Shown piece by piece: positions 33,601 to 45,600 of a stretch of DNA of 64,000 bases. Position numbers and translations under genes: made by a program. Source of the DNA: Neostapfia colusana (taxonomy: Eukaryota > Streptophyta > Magnoliopsida > Poales > Poaceae); the NCBI GenBank assembly GCA_030760725.1, contig JASWHV010000004.1:55209136-55273135 (forward strand). Reading direction: 5' to 3'. The first letter of the stretch is position 1, and every line of letters starts with the position of its first letter. The notes under the pieces were generated by a model. The model saw nothing but the letters and a program-made list of their open reading frames with translations, made no database searches and had not been told where the DNA came from.

Positions 33601-36600
33601 ATCTGTTACAGAAAGAAAAAACCTGTCCTACCACTGCTCTAAGGGTAGAACTTACGAAGGTAGCGTCAGAGCGCCTGCCGGAACCTTGCGTTTCGGAGCG
33701 TTGCTTGCCATCTTGCCTCGTCGATGAGATCGATGTCCTCACGCAAGAGCTGATCTAGCGTGGCTTCGTCGTAAGCTCAGACACGAGGGACACCATGGTG
33801 ATCTCTGGGGGAAGCACGGCTTTGGCCCCGCATACCATGAAGAAGGGTGTTTCCCCTGTGGCCCGGCTCTGGGATGCCCGGCTGAGGAACCGGTATCCCC
33901 CGACAGCTCTAGGGCAGGGCACCAGAATGTCCAACCCCCATACCACGAACGGCCACGGGGGTGGGATCATCTGCAGCGTCTGCGCCGGTGTGTGGATCTG
34001 TTTGGCATGGAACTGGCACGCCTTGCATCTCTTAACCAACTTGACGGCGTCCAGGAGGGATGTCGGCCAGTAGAAGCCATGCCGGAAGGCTTTACCGACC
34101 AGCGTGCGAGAAGATGCACGTTTCCCGCACTCGCCTCTGTGGATTTGTACGAGCAGGTCGCAGCCTTCCTCTTGGGTTATGCACCGCAATAGGATGCCGT
34201 TGGCGCCACGCCGGTAGAGATCCCCTTCTACCAGCATGTATCTCTTATCCATTCGCACAATCCGTTCAGCAGATGCATGTTCATCAGGAAGGATGTTGTC
34301 TTTCAAGTAGTCCCGGACCTCCGTGTCCATGCATCGGGGCTTACTTGAGCTTCTGGATCTTGAGCGTTGGGTAGCACGGAGTCCCCAGTGGCGCATACGA
34401 TCCTTGGCGGGCACCATGGCTGCAGGGCCGCCGGGACCGCCAGCTTCGAGGTGTTGGCCTCGCCCCCTTCGCCCGGTTCGGCAGGCTGGGCTATGGGTCG
34501 CGGCAACGTCCTTTCAAAGGCTCCTTCGGGCACCGAGGCTCCGGTGGAGGCCTTCGTTGACAGGTCGTCGGCGACGGTGTTGTCGGCGCGTGGTACATGG
34601 CACAGGTCCAAGGCTTCAAAGTCCCTATCCAGCATTCGGCCATGTTGTTGGTTGCCTTGAAGTTGAGGTGCACCATGTACTTGAACTGCTCCCCCGTCTG
34701 CGTGAGGAGCAGTACGCCGGCTCCAGCCCCCTGCTTCCACGAGGAGACGTCGAAGTAGAGCGTCTAGTGAGGCTCAGTGAAGACCGGTGCCTGGGGCTCC
34801 GGTTCTCCAACTTCAGGGCCCCCTGGGTTGCTCGGTGATGGCGTCCACTCGGACACGAAGTCGGCCAGTGCTTGGCTCTTGACTGTCTCGAGAGAAAAAA
34901 GCCCCCTACATGGCGCGCCAAATGTCGAAGTGTGTCGTCAACACTTCCCCCGGGCCTGCTTCAGGAGCAGCCCGCGGAGGTTCTTTTTTGGAGGGGCTAG
35001 TTCTCTCGGGAGGTCACGTTGGTTGTGAGAGGATTGACACAAGGATTTTTACGTGGTTCGGGCCGCCGGAGCGTAACACCCTACGTCCACGGGAGTTGTA
35101 TTGCTCAGAGCTTAGAACCGGAGTTCTAAGCTTAGAGATCTGGGTGAGCTGAGTTGCCCAAAATGTCGAACCCCTTGCAACGTTGCCAACCCGAGTCTTT
35201 TATACTTCAAGGCTCGGGCGGCTTACAAGGTGGGCCCCGAGGCCCGACAGGTGGCCCCGAGGAGATTTCCTGCCATCTACCATATCTTGCAGTGAATGCT
35301 GGTAGTTGTCTCTGGCAATAGCTTCTTGGTCGTCGTTCTGCCGTCCTGCCCGTGCCGCAGGCTAGGCGTAGTGGTTGATGATGGCAAGGACGGCAAGAAA
35401 TGTCTTGTCGCCGTATTTATTGGTCAACAGCTTCTGACATGGCGTGCTTGTCTTAACTGTGACGCGACTGGTCACAGTGTCGCCTGACAGGGGCGTGCGC
35501 TGCGCCTCCGCGTCTTGGGAAGACGCGGGTATTGAATGTCTTGATCGGACAAGGCATGGCGTGCCTTTATTCCTGCTGCCTACCGAGTCGGGGTGGGCAG
35601 CACGGCACGTGGCGCCTTCGAAGCTCACCCCTGCGGAGGAGGTGAGGTCCGACACTACTGGCCACGTGGCAGGCCCGAGGCTCGCCTCTAAGGAGAGGGG
35701 AGGCCCGGCCCTGCTGGACACGTGGCGTCTTCGATGCTCGCCACTGCGGAGGGGGCGAGGTCCGGCTCTGCTGGCCACGTGGCAGGCCCGGGGCTCGCCT
35801 CTGAGGAGAGAGGAGGCCCGGCCATGCTGGACACGTGGTGCCTTCGGGGCTCACCCCTACGGAGGGGGCGAGGTACTTAGGCGGTTTTTCTCCTGTGCGC
35901 GGGGGTACCCGGTACTGAGGGTACCGACAGGTATAAAACCCTTAAATCACATGTGAAAGCGCAGTTGCATTTTCCTTTGAAGTAATTGGATTATGGGTAA
36001 CTTTCAGAGCATTCCAAACAAATCAAAAACAAAAAAGCAAAATATTAGGTATCAAACTCATTTAAGTTAAACAAGTTTGAATGCATTGTTTCTGTAATAT
36101 TAAACTAATTGTTTCATTGATCAAACTGATAAGTATAGTTTTTTCTGATATTCCATTTAAAAAATTCTTAAATCACACATGTGAAAGGTCAGTAGCATTT
36201 TCCTTCTAAGTAATTGGATTATGGGTAACTTTGGATCATTCCAAACAAATCAAAAACAAAAAAGCAAAATATTAGGGGTCACTCATTGAAGTGAAACAAG
36301 TTAGAATGCTTTGTTTCTGTACTGCTAACCTAATTGTTTAGTTGATCAAACTGATAAGTATAGTTTTTCTGATATCCATTTAAAAAATCACTGCGAAATA
36401 ATGAAGTTGGGTAATGGGTAGAGAGCTAATCTATCTCATATCTAGCAGGAGGCTTTCAATATTTAGTTTGCACTCACTATAAATTGGAATTTAATAGTAA
36501 AATACCACTGTGCTCCAAAATAAGACAAGTTAGTCATTTATCATCTTTACGATGGGACTTGAGAAAACCATTTTATCATCAGAATATGTCGGCATACAAC

Positions 36601-39600
36601 AACAAAGCCTTTGTCTCAAGCACGTTGAGGTAGGCTATATATGAAATCCAAACTGGGTTTCATATCCATAGAAATGGCTAGTTTTGATGCTGGCTCGTCA
36701 AGCCTATCGCAACCCTCCTCCTTTACCCGGGCTTGGAATATGTCGGCATCCACTATAGAAATGAGGAGCATAGGTCACCACCTTTTCTTCATGTTATCAG
36801 TTGACATCTTCCAATTCACTCCCAGAACATCATATGGCAAATTTGTGTCAGCCCCCAATATTCGAGTAACCTACAGCCAACCAACCAGAAGACAGGATGA
36901 TCAACTGAACTGAGCAAATTAAATAAAAACCATTTATAAAATGCAATCGACATGGCATGCAACCTGAAGTAGTAGTATTCGTTATTTGGTTAATCCAATA
37001 CAAGCACCACAATCAATAATCTGCATGGACTGCCTAGAGAGCAAAAACATTTAGGTGGCAATCATATGTTCCACAAAACATATGTTGAAATGCCGTGACA
37101 CAAAGGAGCACAGATTTCTCATGTTACACTACCATCTATATTCATGGGTTCACCCACCATGCAACTATGTGACCAGGTATTGGCAACAAAGGAATCAGTC
37201 AGGACTCCTAGACAATATATTGCTGACAAAGGATGGTGTACTGCTGACTTGGGGGACTGCAGTAAACTTACAAATAAGAAAGAGTACATGCAACTGTAAG
37301 GAGCAAGAACATGATAAGAAATATTTAGTATAGCACTTCTCTGAATTATGTCAGATAAACAAACATGTCATAACTGATAATTTACCTCTTCAAATCGCTC
37401 AGCTTCATTTGCAGATGCAGCTTCAGCAACTACAGCTGGTGGTGGAGGCCCTATGAGCAAATCATCATCAGCTTCCAGTTCAGCATCCCTGGAGATGGAA
37501 TTTTAAAGACGTGCTCAATGAGATTTTGACTCAGCCAGTCTTTGGGTGGCACATAATTTTATACCAAATATCTTAGTATGTAAAGAACAAATTGTACCGG
37601 CATCTAAGAGCCTCAGTCATTTCAGCTGCTGCGGCTAACAGTTCACGAGATGGCATTGCAGGGCCAATAACCCTGAACAGGGCAAAAAAAAATTTATTGG
37701 TTACCAAGTTGAGGGTAACCAGAGAAATAAGCCTCTTATTGTGTCAGTAACAAATTGAAAAGAAAATGAGCATTTCATAATCATGTTAGGTAGCATTATG
37801 CCAAAATTACTATCAAGAACATGAGAACTTGGGATAGCAAAATCAAGAGAAAAAAGACCATAACTAGAGGCATCATGAATTCATGAGAAAAGCATATAAT
37901 TGTTACAGATGCCTTTGTGGGGCACCTATCAGCGCAGGAGGCACAAGAAGACTGATCTGGCGCCACAACTAGATATGCAATTACCTTAGTTTGCTTTGCT
38001 ACCCAAGTCGAGTTTTTTAGCCGAGAGAAAGAGTTTGTTATCTCAGTCGGTTAGTCAAGCTTGTTAAGCGCTGGATCTATATAACTGGCATCGGCTTATT
38101 CATTTGGGATTAAGCAAAGGATAATTTAGCCAATATTCAGAGCCTCCAAGGGAGGGAGAGTGTGCCTTTGCTTTGCACCTGTTAAACTCATGCAACAGAA
38201 CGGAATTGATTGACACCGTAGAGCAACATATAATACCTATCAAAAAACAAACCAGGCAACACAATACCCATCGTTGTCATCCAGATGGTATAGATATAAC
38301 ACGTCATTCTAGAACTAAAACAAAGTATATAAAATCAAGCTAAGTTACTACAACTGTATGTTGCTCATGGTTTCAGAAATGCTAATAACCTAAGCAGCTA
38401 GAGCACAATGATAACAAACGATATATAGATCTAGCATTATTCATCAAAAACAAAAGGGATGGAAATCATAAAAGAACGGTTTTGGAGAACTGATATTCTA
38501 GTTATTTGTCCTTAAGCTACTAATGCCTTGGAACGCCATCATTGAGTTCGTATGCATGTTGTGCAATCGCCTGACATTGTAGTCAAGGCGTCGAGCAAAC
38601 ATTAATACTTGATTTTTGAAAAGCCATGTAGTGTGGTTAGCATGAAGTAAATGGAAGATATATCTGCTGTAAGTGTTTAATCAAACAATATATTACTATA
38701 GGGCCATGGACACTTGCACTATATTTGCAGTTTGCCGAGCAGAATAAATTGTGGCACCCAAATTGTTTTGGCAAAAATCACCAGCTAAGGGCACTTTCCT
38801 TCCCACTACTTTCACTCGTGCAAAGTAATAGAAGAGAGCAGATTGTGGTGCTGCTTTGATGCAGCCTAACGCAATGCCATAGGGCTTTATTTATAGTGTG
38901 ATTAGGGCTGCTATTCAGCCGGATCACTCCTGGATTACAGGATCTGGGCATAACAGCCTGCAGATCGGTTCATCGCCTAAAGACCTGGTCTTAACAACTG
39001 ACCAGTTCCAACAGCTAACTTAACTGACAAGTAAAACTGAAAAACACTTCAGTCTATCGACAATGACAGATATTTATTCAGCTGCTAATCAGCTACTAAC
39101 ACATGAAGCACTAGGATTACTCACAATTCACCCCCTAAGACTTGTGCTTCATGTTGCTCTTCAGTTGGACCATCCCAATTCTTGTCCTCAACACTTGGAA
39201 CTTCACTTTCCTTAGTGCCTTTGTCCCAATGTCAGCCAATTGATCATTTGAGTTGATGAATTCCACCAGGATGCTTCCAGCTTCTATGCATTCCCTCACA
39301 TAGTGGTAGCGGACTCTGATGTGCTTGCTTCTCTCATGAAAGACTGGATCCTTCATGAGAGCAAGTGCTGACTTGTTGTCCACCGGAAGCTCTACAGGTT
39401 TCACCTTTTCTTGCTTCAGATCAGCCAATAGCCACGCCAGCCACACACCTTGGGTTGAAGCAGCAGTGGCAGCTATGTACTCCGCTTCACATGATGACAT
39501 GGTCACGACACGCTGCTTGATGGAATGCCAGCTGATCAAGCTCGTGCCGCGGAGGAAGAACACTCCAGGGGTGCAGTGACTGTCATCAATATCGCCGGCA

Positions 39601-42600
39601 TATTCACTGTCACTATAGCCGGTCAACTTTGCGCTGTTGTTCCCGCGCCGTTAGAAGCAGCCATAGTTGATCGTCCCTGCCACATAGCGCAACACTCTCT
39701 TCAGCACCGCCATGTGTTCCGCCACCGGTCGTTGCATAAAGCGGCTGAGATAGCCGACGGCGAACACCAAATCGGGCCGGGTGTGTACTAGATATCGAAG
39801 ACTGTCAATCAGGCTCCAATACAGTGATGAATCTTCCTCCTGTGATGCGCAATTGCAGCTCAATTTCAGCCGCTGCTCCATCAGCGTTTGAGTCGGATTC
39901 CACTCCGCCGTCCTCCCTGCTTCCAAGATCCTCAATGCATAGCGCGATTGACATAATTCAATCCTGGCTGCGCTCTGTCTTACCTCCAATCCAAGGTAAA
40001 ATGTCAGCAATCTGAGGTCTGCCATTTTGAATTGCTTCTTCATCTCTTCCTTGAAGTGAGTAATTACTTCTGGCGTCGCTCAGGTGATGATTAAGTCGTC
40101 GACATAGACTCCGACGATGAGGCGACCGTGATTTGCCCCTCTGCAGTAGATGGCGGGCTCGTGATCGCTCTACCGGAACCCCAATTCTCAGAGGGTGCCA
40201 TCGAGCTTGGCGTACCAAGCTCGCGGCGCTTGACGAAGACCGTAGAGGGCTCGCCATAATGAAGGACTTTGTCCTCCTTGCCACGATGAAGCCTTGTGGT
40301 TGTCGAACATAGACTTCCTCCGCCAATTCTCCGTTGAGAAAAGCAGTCTTCACATCCATGTGATGGACCTCCCAAGCTTCATCGGCAGCGAGCGCTAGAA
40401 CCAGCCTCGCTGATTCTATAAACGCTACTGGAGCGAAAACTTCCTCAAAATCAACCCCAGCTTACTGCACATATCCCTTTGCGACAAGACTTGAGCTTTA
40501 TGCTTGATTACCGCGCCGAAGTCATCCCTCTTGAGTTTGAAGACCCATTTGAGACCAATTGCACGGTGTCCAGCCGGCAATTCAGTCAATTTCCATGTTT
40601 GATTGTCTTCAATCGACGCAATTTTGTCTTTCATCGCAGCTCTCCAGGCAGGTTCCTTCTCAGCCTCTTCAAATGTTGCTGGTTCTACACCTTCGACGAC
40701 CAATTGGAGCTGTTCCTGGACTCGTCGAGGTCTTCCCCTTTGCGGCACAGCCCGGCGTGCTTGTCTCAGGTTTGGCTCGTCACCGGTGATGATGTTGTCC
40801 ATCCGCCGATAGCGAATTGGAGTCACATCATGATAGGGATCCAACCGATCTTCATCATCAGCTAATGGTGACATGATTTCCAGCAGTGGCTGAGCTGCCG
40901 GTGGAGACGGGGTCGCTGCAAGTGACGGCTGAGCTGCCGATGGAGACGGGGTCGCTGCAGGTGACTGTGGAGATCCTTGCCCGGCCTGCAGAGGAGATGA
41001 ACCCCCTTGAGGTCCATTCTCGACTCTGTCCTCCAATGGCGGGAAGATAGAGTAGAATTGGACTGCAAATTCTTGACCGCCTAAATCTCTGTCGTCGGCG
41101 GTCGTGCTCCAATTCCATCCTCCGTCCTCATCAAACACAATGTCACGGGAAATTGCGATCTTACCAGACCTTGGATCAAGCATCTTGTATGCTTTTGCTC
41201 CTTCAGCATACCCGATGAGTACCATCGGACAACTCCGGTCTTCAAGCTTCTTCAATCCAGGTTTGTTGCTTTTGACGAAGCCAACGCACCCAAAGACCTT
41301 GAAGAAGCCAACAGAGGGTTTCCTACCATAGTAGGCTTCGAATGGTGTCTTCCCGTCCAACGCCCTTATCGGCGAGCGGTTGAGGATGAATACGGCAGTG
41401 GTCACCGCCTCTCCCCAAAACCTCGCCGGCATTCTCCTCTCCTTCAGCAATGCTCGCGCCATGCCGAGTACCGTCTGATTCCGGCATTCAACTACGTCGT
41501 TCTGTTGCGGCGAGTAAGGAGCAGTGAATTGCCTCTGCACGCCCTTGTTGGCGCAGTAGTTGGCGAATTCCTTCGCCTTGAACTTGGCGAATTCCTTCGC
41601 CGTGAACTCGCCGTCGTTGTCCGTCCGCAACATCCGCACAGGACGTCTCACCTCCAGCTCAGCCGCCGCCTTGATCTTCTTGATCTCCAACGCTGCGTCG
41701 CTCTTGGCCACGATCAGCTTGATCCATATGGTGCGTGTGGCGTCGTCGACGAGCAGCAAGAAGAAACGGCAACCGCCTGGTGTCACCGAAGTGATCGGTC
41801 CACAGAGGTCGCCATGAACCAAGTCGAGCGCTGTCAGGGCCCTATACTTGGACTGGGTGGGGAACGGTGTGCGACGCTGCTTGGTGACCAGTCACACGTC
41901 GCAGACACCTTCCCGGCGCTCCCCGACCTTCGACAGGCCTCTGACCATTTCGTGGCGATTCAGTTGGCGCATTGCTTCATGACCAATGTGGCCATAGCGC
42001 ATGTGCCAACGGCGCTGATCTTCTTCTTCGTGTTGCGCTGCAAGGCAAACGCCCTGGGCAACACTTGTTTGCAGAACGTACAGATGGTTCGTTCCTCTGC
42101 AGACTTTAGCGAGCAGACGGCTTCGTTGATCCCAAATCCGCAGTACCCCCTGTTCAATCTGAACTTTGCACCCACTGCGATCTAGCTGACCAGCGACAAG
42201 ATGTTGTTCTTGAGACAGGAGATCAAGAGCACCCCGGCGAGCTTGATCAACTCTTCGGTCTTGGCCGTGAAGGTCACCACTCCTCTTCCTCTGATTTGGA
42301 CCAGGGATCCATCGCCAAACCTCACCGTCCCTTCTACCGATTGATCGAGCTCAGATAAGACCTTTGTCCTCCCGGTCATGTGGCTCGTCACACCGGTATC
42401 CAGGTACCATCCTTCTTCTTGAGCATCGCTGCCATCGGAGCCAAGGAACGTGAGCTTCCGGCTCGCATAGGTGAAGATTGCTCTACGGGGGTGCCGTGAC
42501 AGAGTCTTCAACGATCTCCGTGTCTCGCGCCATCAGCAGCGCCTCATCCTCCTCCTCCTTGCAGGCGAGATTCACCTGCTCCTTGCGTGGAGCACGGCAA

Positions 42601-45600
42601 TCCCGCGCCCAATGGCCCTTTTTGCCGCAATTGTGGCAAATGTCGTCGGCGGACTTCTTCTGTCCGGACTTCCGATTCTTCGATCCCGACTTCCCGGATC
42701 TAGATTTGAAGTCGGATTGTGCCTGCTTCTCCTTGAGTCACGTCTGCCATTGCTCCTCGGTGAGCAACAGCTTGTCGCTGGGGGTTGATTCCTCCTCCTC
42801 ACCAGTGCGGCCTTCAATTGCTCAAAGCGATTGACATTGCCGAAATGTCAAGGACCGATTCAATTGCAACGGCGACGTGCGCATACCTCTTCGGAACCAC
42901 CCGGAGGTATTTGGTGATAACCTTCTTGGGATCCTCCGCGTCGCCGAGTATCTCCAGCTCCTGGACCATCTTCGCGAGTCGTAGCGCGGAGTCGTCAAGT
43001 GACTCGCCGTCGAGAAATGCCACATTCTCGTACTGCCTTCTCCTGACGCGTTGCGCCACCGCTGTCATCGCGCGATCGGACCCGAGCCGTGACGTCTCGA
43101 GGTGCTCCCAGGCGGCTCTAGCGGAGGGCTTCGCCGCCAATGTCGATGCCATCTCCAACGGAACACCGCGGAGCAGTGCCTCCATGGCCATCTGGTCCTC
43201 CAACTCATCGTCGGTGCCGACGTTGATGGCGGCCCACAACCCGCGCGCACAAAGCATCACCCGCATCATTGCCGACCAATCGGTGTAATTGGTCTTCGTA
43301 AGCAACAGGAATTGCCCGCTCACCTCACGAAAAATCCGCACCGGAGCTGGGCTCAACTGACGGCCTTGCCGTCCTCGACGGCGGATGGGTGATGGTGTCT
43401 GCGGCCGGAGCCTGGGTGGGGACTGGGAAGCACGTGGGGCATCCGAGTCCGACATTGCCGCGGACCAAAACCTGGAGCACTGAATCCAATTATTGGCAAA
43501 AATCACCAGCTAAGGGCACTCTCCTTCCCACTACTTTCACTCGTGCAAAGTAATAGAAGAGAGCAGATTGTGGTGCTGCTTTGATGCAGCCTAACGCAAT
43601 GCCATAGGGCTTTATTTATAGTGTGATTAGGGCTGCTATTCAGCCGGATCACTCCTGGATTACAGGATCTGGGAATAACAGCCTGCAGATCGGTTCATCC
43701 CCTAAAGACCTGGTCTTAACAACTGACCAGTTCCAACAGCTAACTTAACTGACAAGTAAAACTGAAAAACACTTCAGTCTGTCGACAATGACAGACATTT
43801 ATTCAGCTGCTAATCAGCTACTAACACATGAAGCACTAGGATTACTCACAAATCTTTTTAAAAGGGCGCCTGGACGCCTAGGCGCTTGCCAGGCGCCTGG
43901 ACGCCAAGGCGCCCGCCTAGGCAACGCCTTTTAAACAGTGCGCCCATTACCTTCTTTTAGGAGATTCCTCTTCCACATCAACAACTTTTGGCCCTTCGGA
44001 AGAGATATCATTTTTATTTTGCACATTAAAATTTGACGAAGGTAACTCTTCTCTATCTGGTGATACCGAGTTTTCTTTTCTGTTGTCTGCAAGTTTAGAA
44101 CTTGCCAAGAATACTGGTCCAACAATATCTAGTGTAGGTACATTATTTTGAGGCAGCAAGTAAGTCCCACTTGCATTTCCTTTCAGCCTCAGAGATCGGA
44201 AAAGTTTCTTCAAGCGTTTCACCAATGGCTTGTCAGAGATTCCAGAAATATCAATTCCTTCACCGGTGTCTATCATTTGGAGAAGCTGCAAATTCGTTAA
44301 CAAATATCATGAGATATCTTAAATAAGGACATGTGACATACAGTAACATGAAAAAGTACGTACAGAACAAAAAAACTAACTTGAATACGCAATCAGACAA
44401 ACGGCATAGACCACTGCAGGACACACTGAAGATCAACATTCTACTTTGCAATGTCATAGAAAAAAACTGTAGAGGGTTAAGAAGCTTTATCATTTTATCA
44501 CAACCCAACACTTGAGGATAAATGACATCACTATGACAAAATATAAGTATCATTTCATACAAACTCTTCCACACAAGTATTATACATCAAATTAACTCCA
44601 TTGTGGGTCTTACATGGTTCACATGTCCCAGCAGCACTGCCAACATGTTAATTACCATTGTTCCCTTATCACTCAGATTCAATCATATGTCATTTGTTTC
44701 AGCTCTCAATGTGATAGCATCAAAAATCAAAATACACAAAAGTTTTGTAAATTAAATGCAAAACTAAAATAAACTAGGCACCAAGAACATAAGGATTTCT
44801 TCCCATTAGTGTTGAAAATTTATCCATAGAAACAATTTGATTATGTCGATTTTTCTACATAACTATGCAAGTTATAGAAGGGTGGGTCTGGCGCAGTGGT
44901 AGTCTCTCCCCTTGTTCCTAAAGGCCCTTGGTTTAAATCAGCCTCCTTGCAAAATAAGAAAGGGGAAGACCGCCTAGAAATTCCCTTCCCCAGACCCCAC
45001 AACGTGTGAGAGATTTCAGCACTGGCTACGCCCTTTTATCTACACAAGTTACATTGATGTGTACAAAGATGAGAGATATATTCCGGTATTACCATCATTG
45101 TTGAAAATTTATCGATGGAAATGGATTGATTGCATCATTAGCTGCAAATCTACCCATGTTACATTGCACAAAGGTGGGAGAAACATTCTGCTAGCATGTT
45201 AACTTCTATCGTATTACATGTTGGATACCATTCTTCACTCACTTCGTGCTAATTTAATTCAGAGTGTATTGACTGGGCAATGGCTATTTTATACTACTGC
45301 AAAGACCCGGCTATGATGGTGGTACTGGCTATCAAAAAGAAGTAGCCATCCAACAAAGAAGTTGAAATGTTGAATTAAAGATCACTTATTATTATGATAA
45401 TTTTGAACCAGCTTCTTTGAAAAAAAAGGGGTAAGGATGTATAGAAATAACCCTTCACTAGACCCCACAATGTGTGGGAGCCTTCGGCACTGGATACTTA
45501 TTATCATGCTAATACAATCCACAAAGGGGTTCCATTACATGGTGCACCATTCCATTCTACGTTCTCTAGCTTCTCGGATAGCCACTACTGAACAAGGTAG

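Larger units (their letters stand above)
24948..35929 (-). mobile_element. gypsy-1: 11-kb deleted Ty3/gypsy element with TSD GGTAT
   Basis: LTRs at 24948-25950 and 34923-35929 are nearly the same over about 1 kb (TGTC...GACA). GGTAT flanks both sides (24943-24947, 35930-35934), an exact 5-bp target duplication in host intron 5. Next to the right LTR, on the minus strand, is TTGGCGCGCCATGTAGGGG, a candidate primer-binding site, so the element reads leftward like the host gene. Gag, protease and RT are gone: RNase H starts right after the PBS. Integrase lacks its catalytic core. A 2-kb tandem array and complete copia-H sit inside. Confidence 0.92.
38769..43850 (-). mobile_element. copia-I: full-length young Ty1/copia retrotransposon
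   Basis: Two 357-bp LTRs (38769-39125, 43494-43850) start TGGC and end CACA on the plus strand (TGTGAG...GCCA on the coding strand). I count five mismatches, about 98.6% identity. The internal region encodes gag-PR-IN-RT-RNase H on the minus strand, the same strand as the host gene whose intron 2 it occupies. A polypurine tract (TTAGGGGGTGAAT) precedes the 3' LTR. The 5-bp flanks (TGTTT left, AATCT right) do not match, so one flank may be rearranged. Confidence 0.9.

Noticed and set aside
44881..44960. tRNA gene because of box A and box B motifs
   Set aside because: No acceptor pairing, and followed by a SINE tail; a tRNA-derived SINE explains it.
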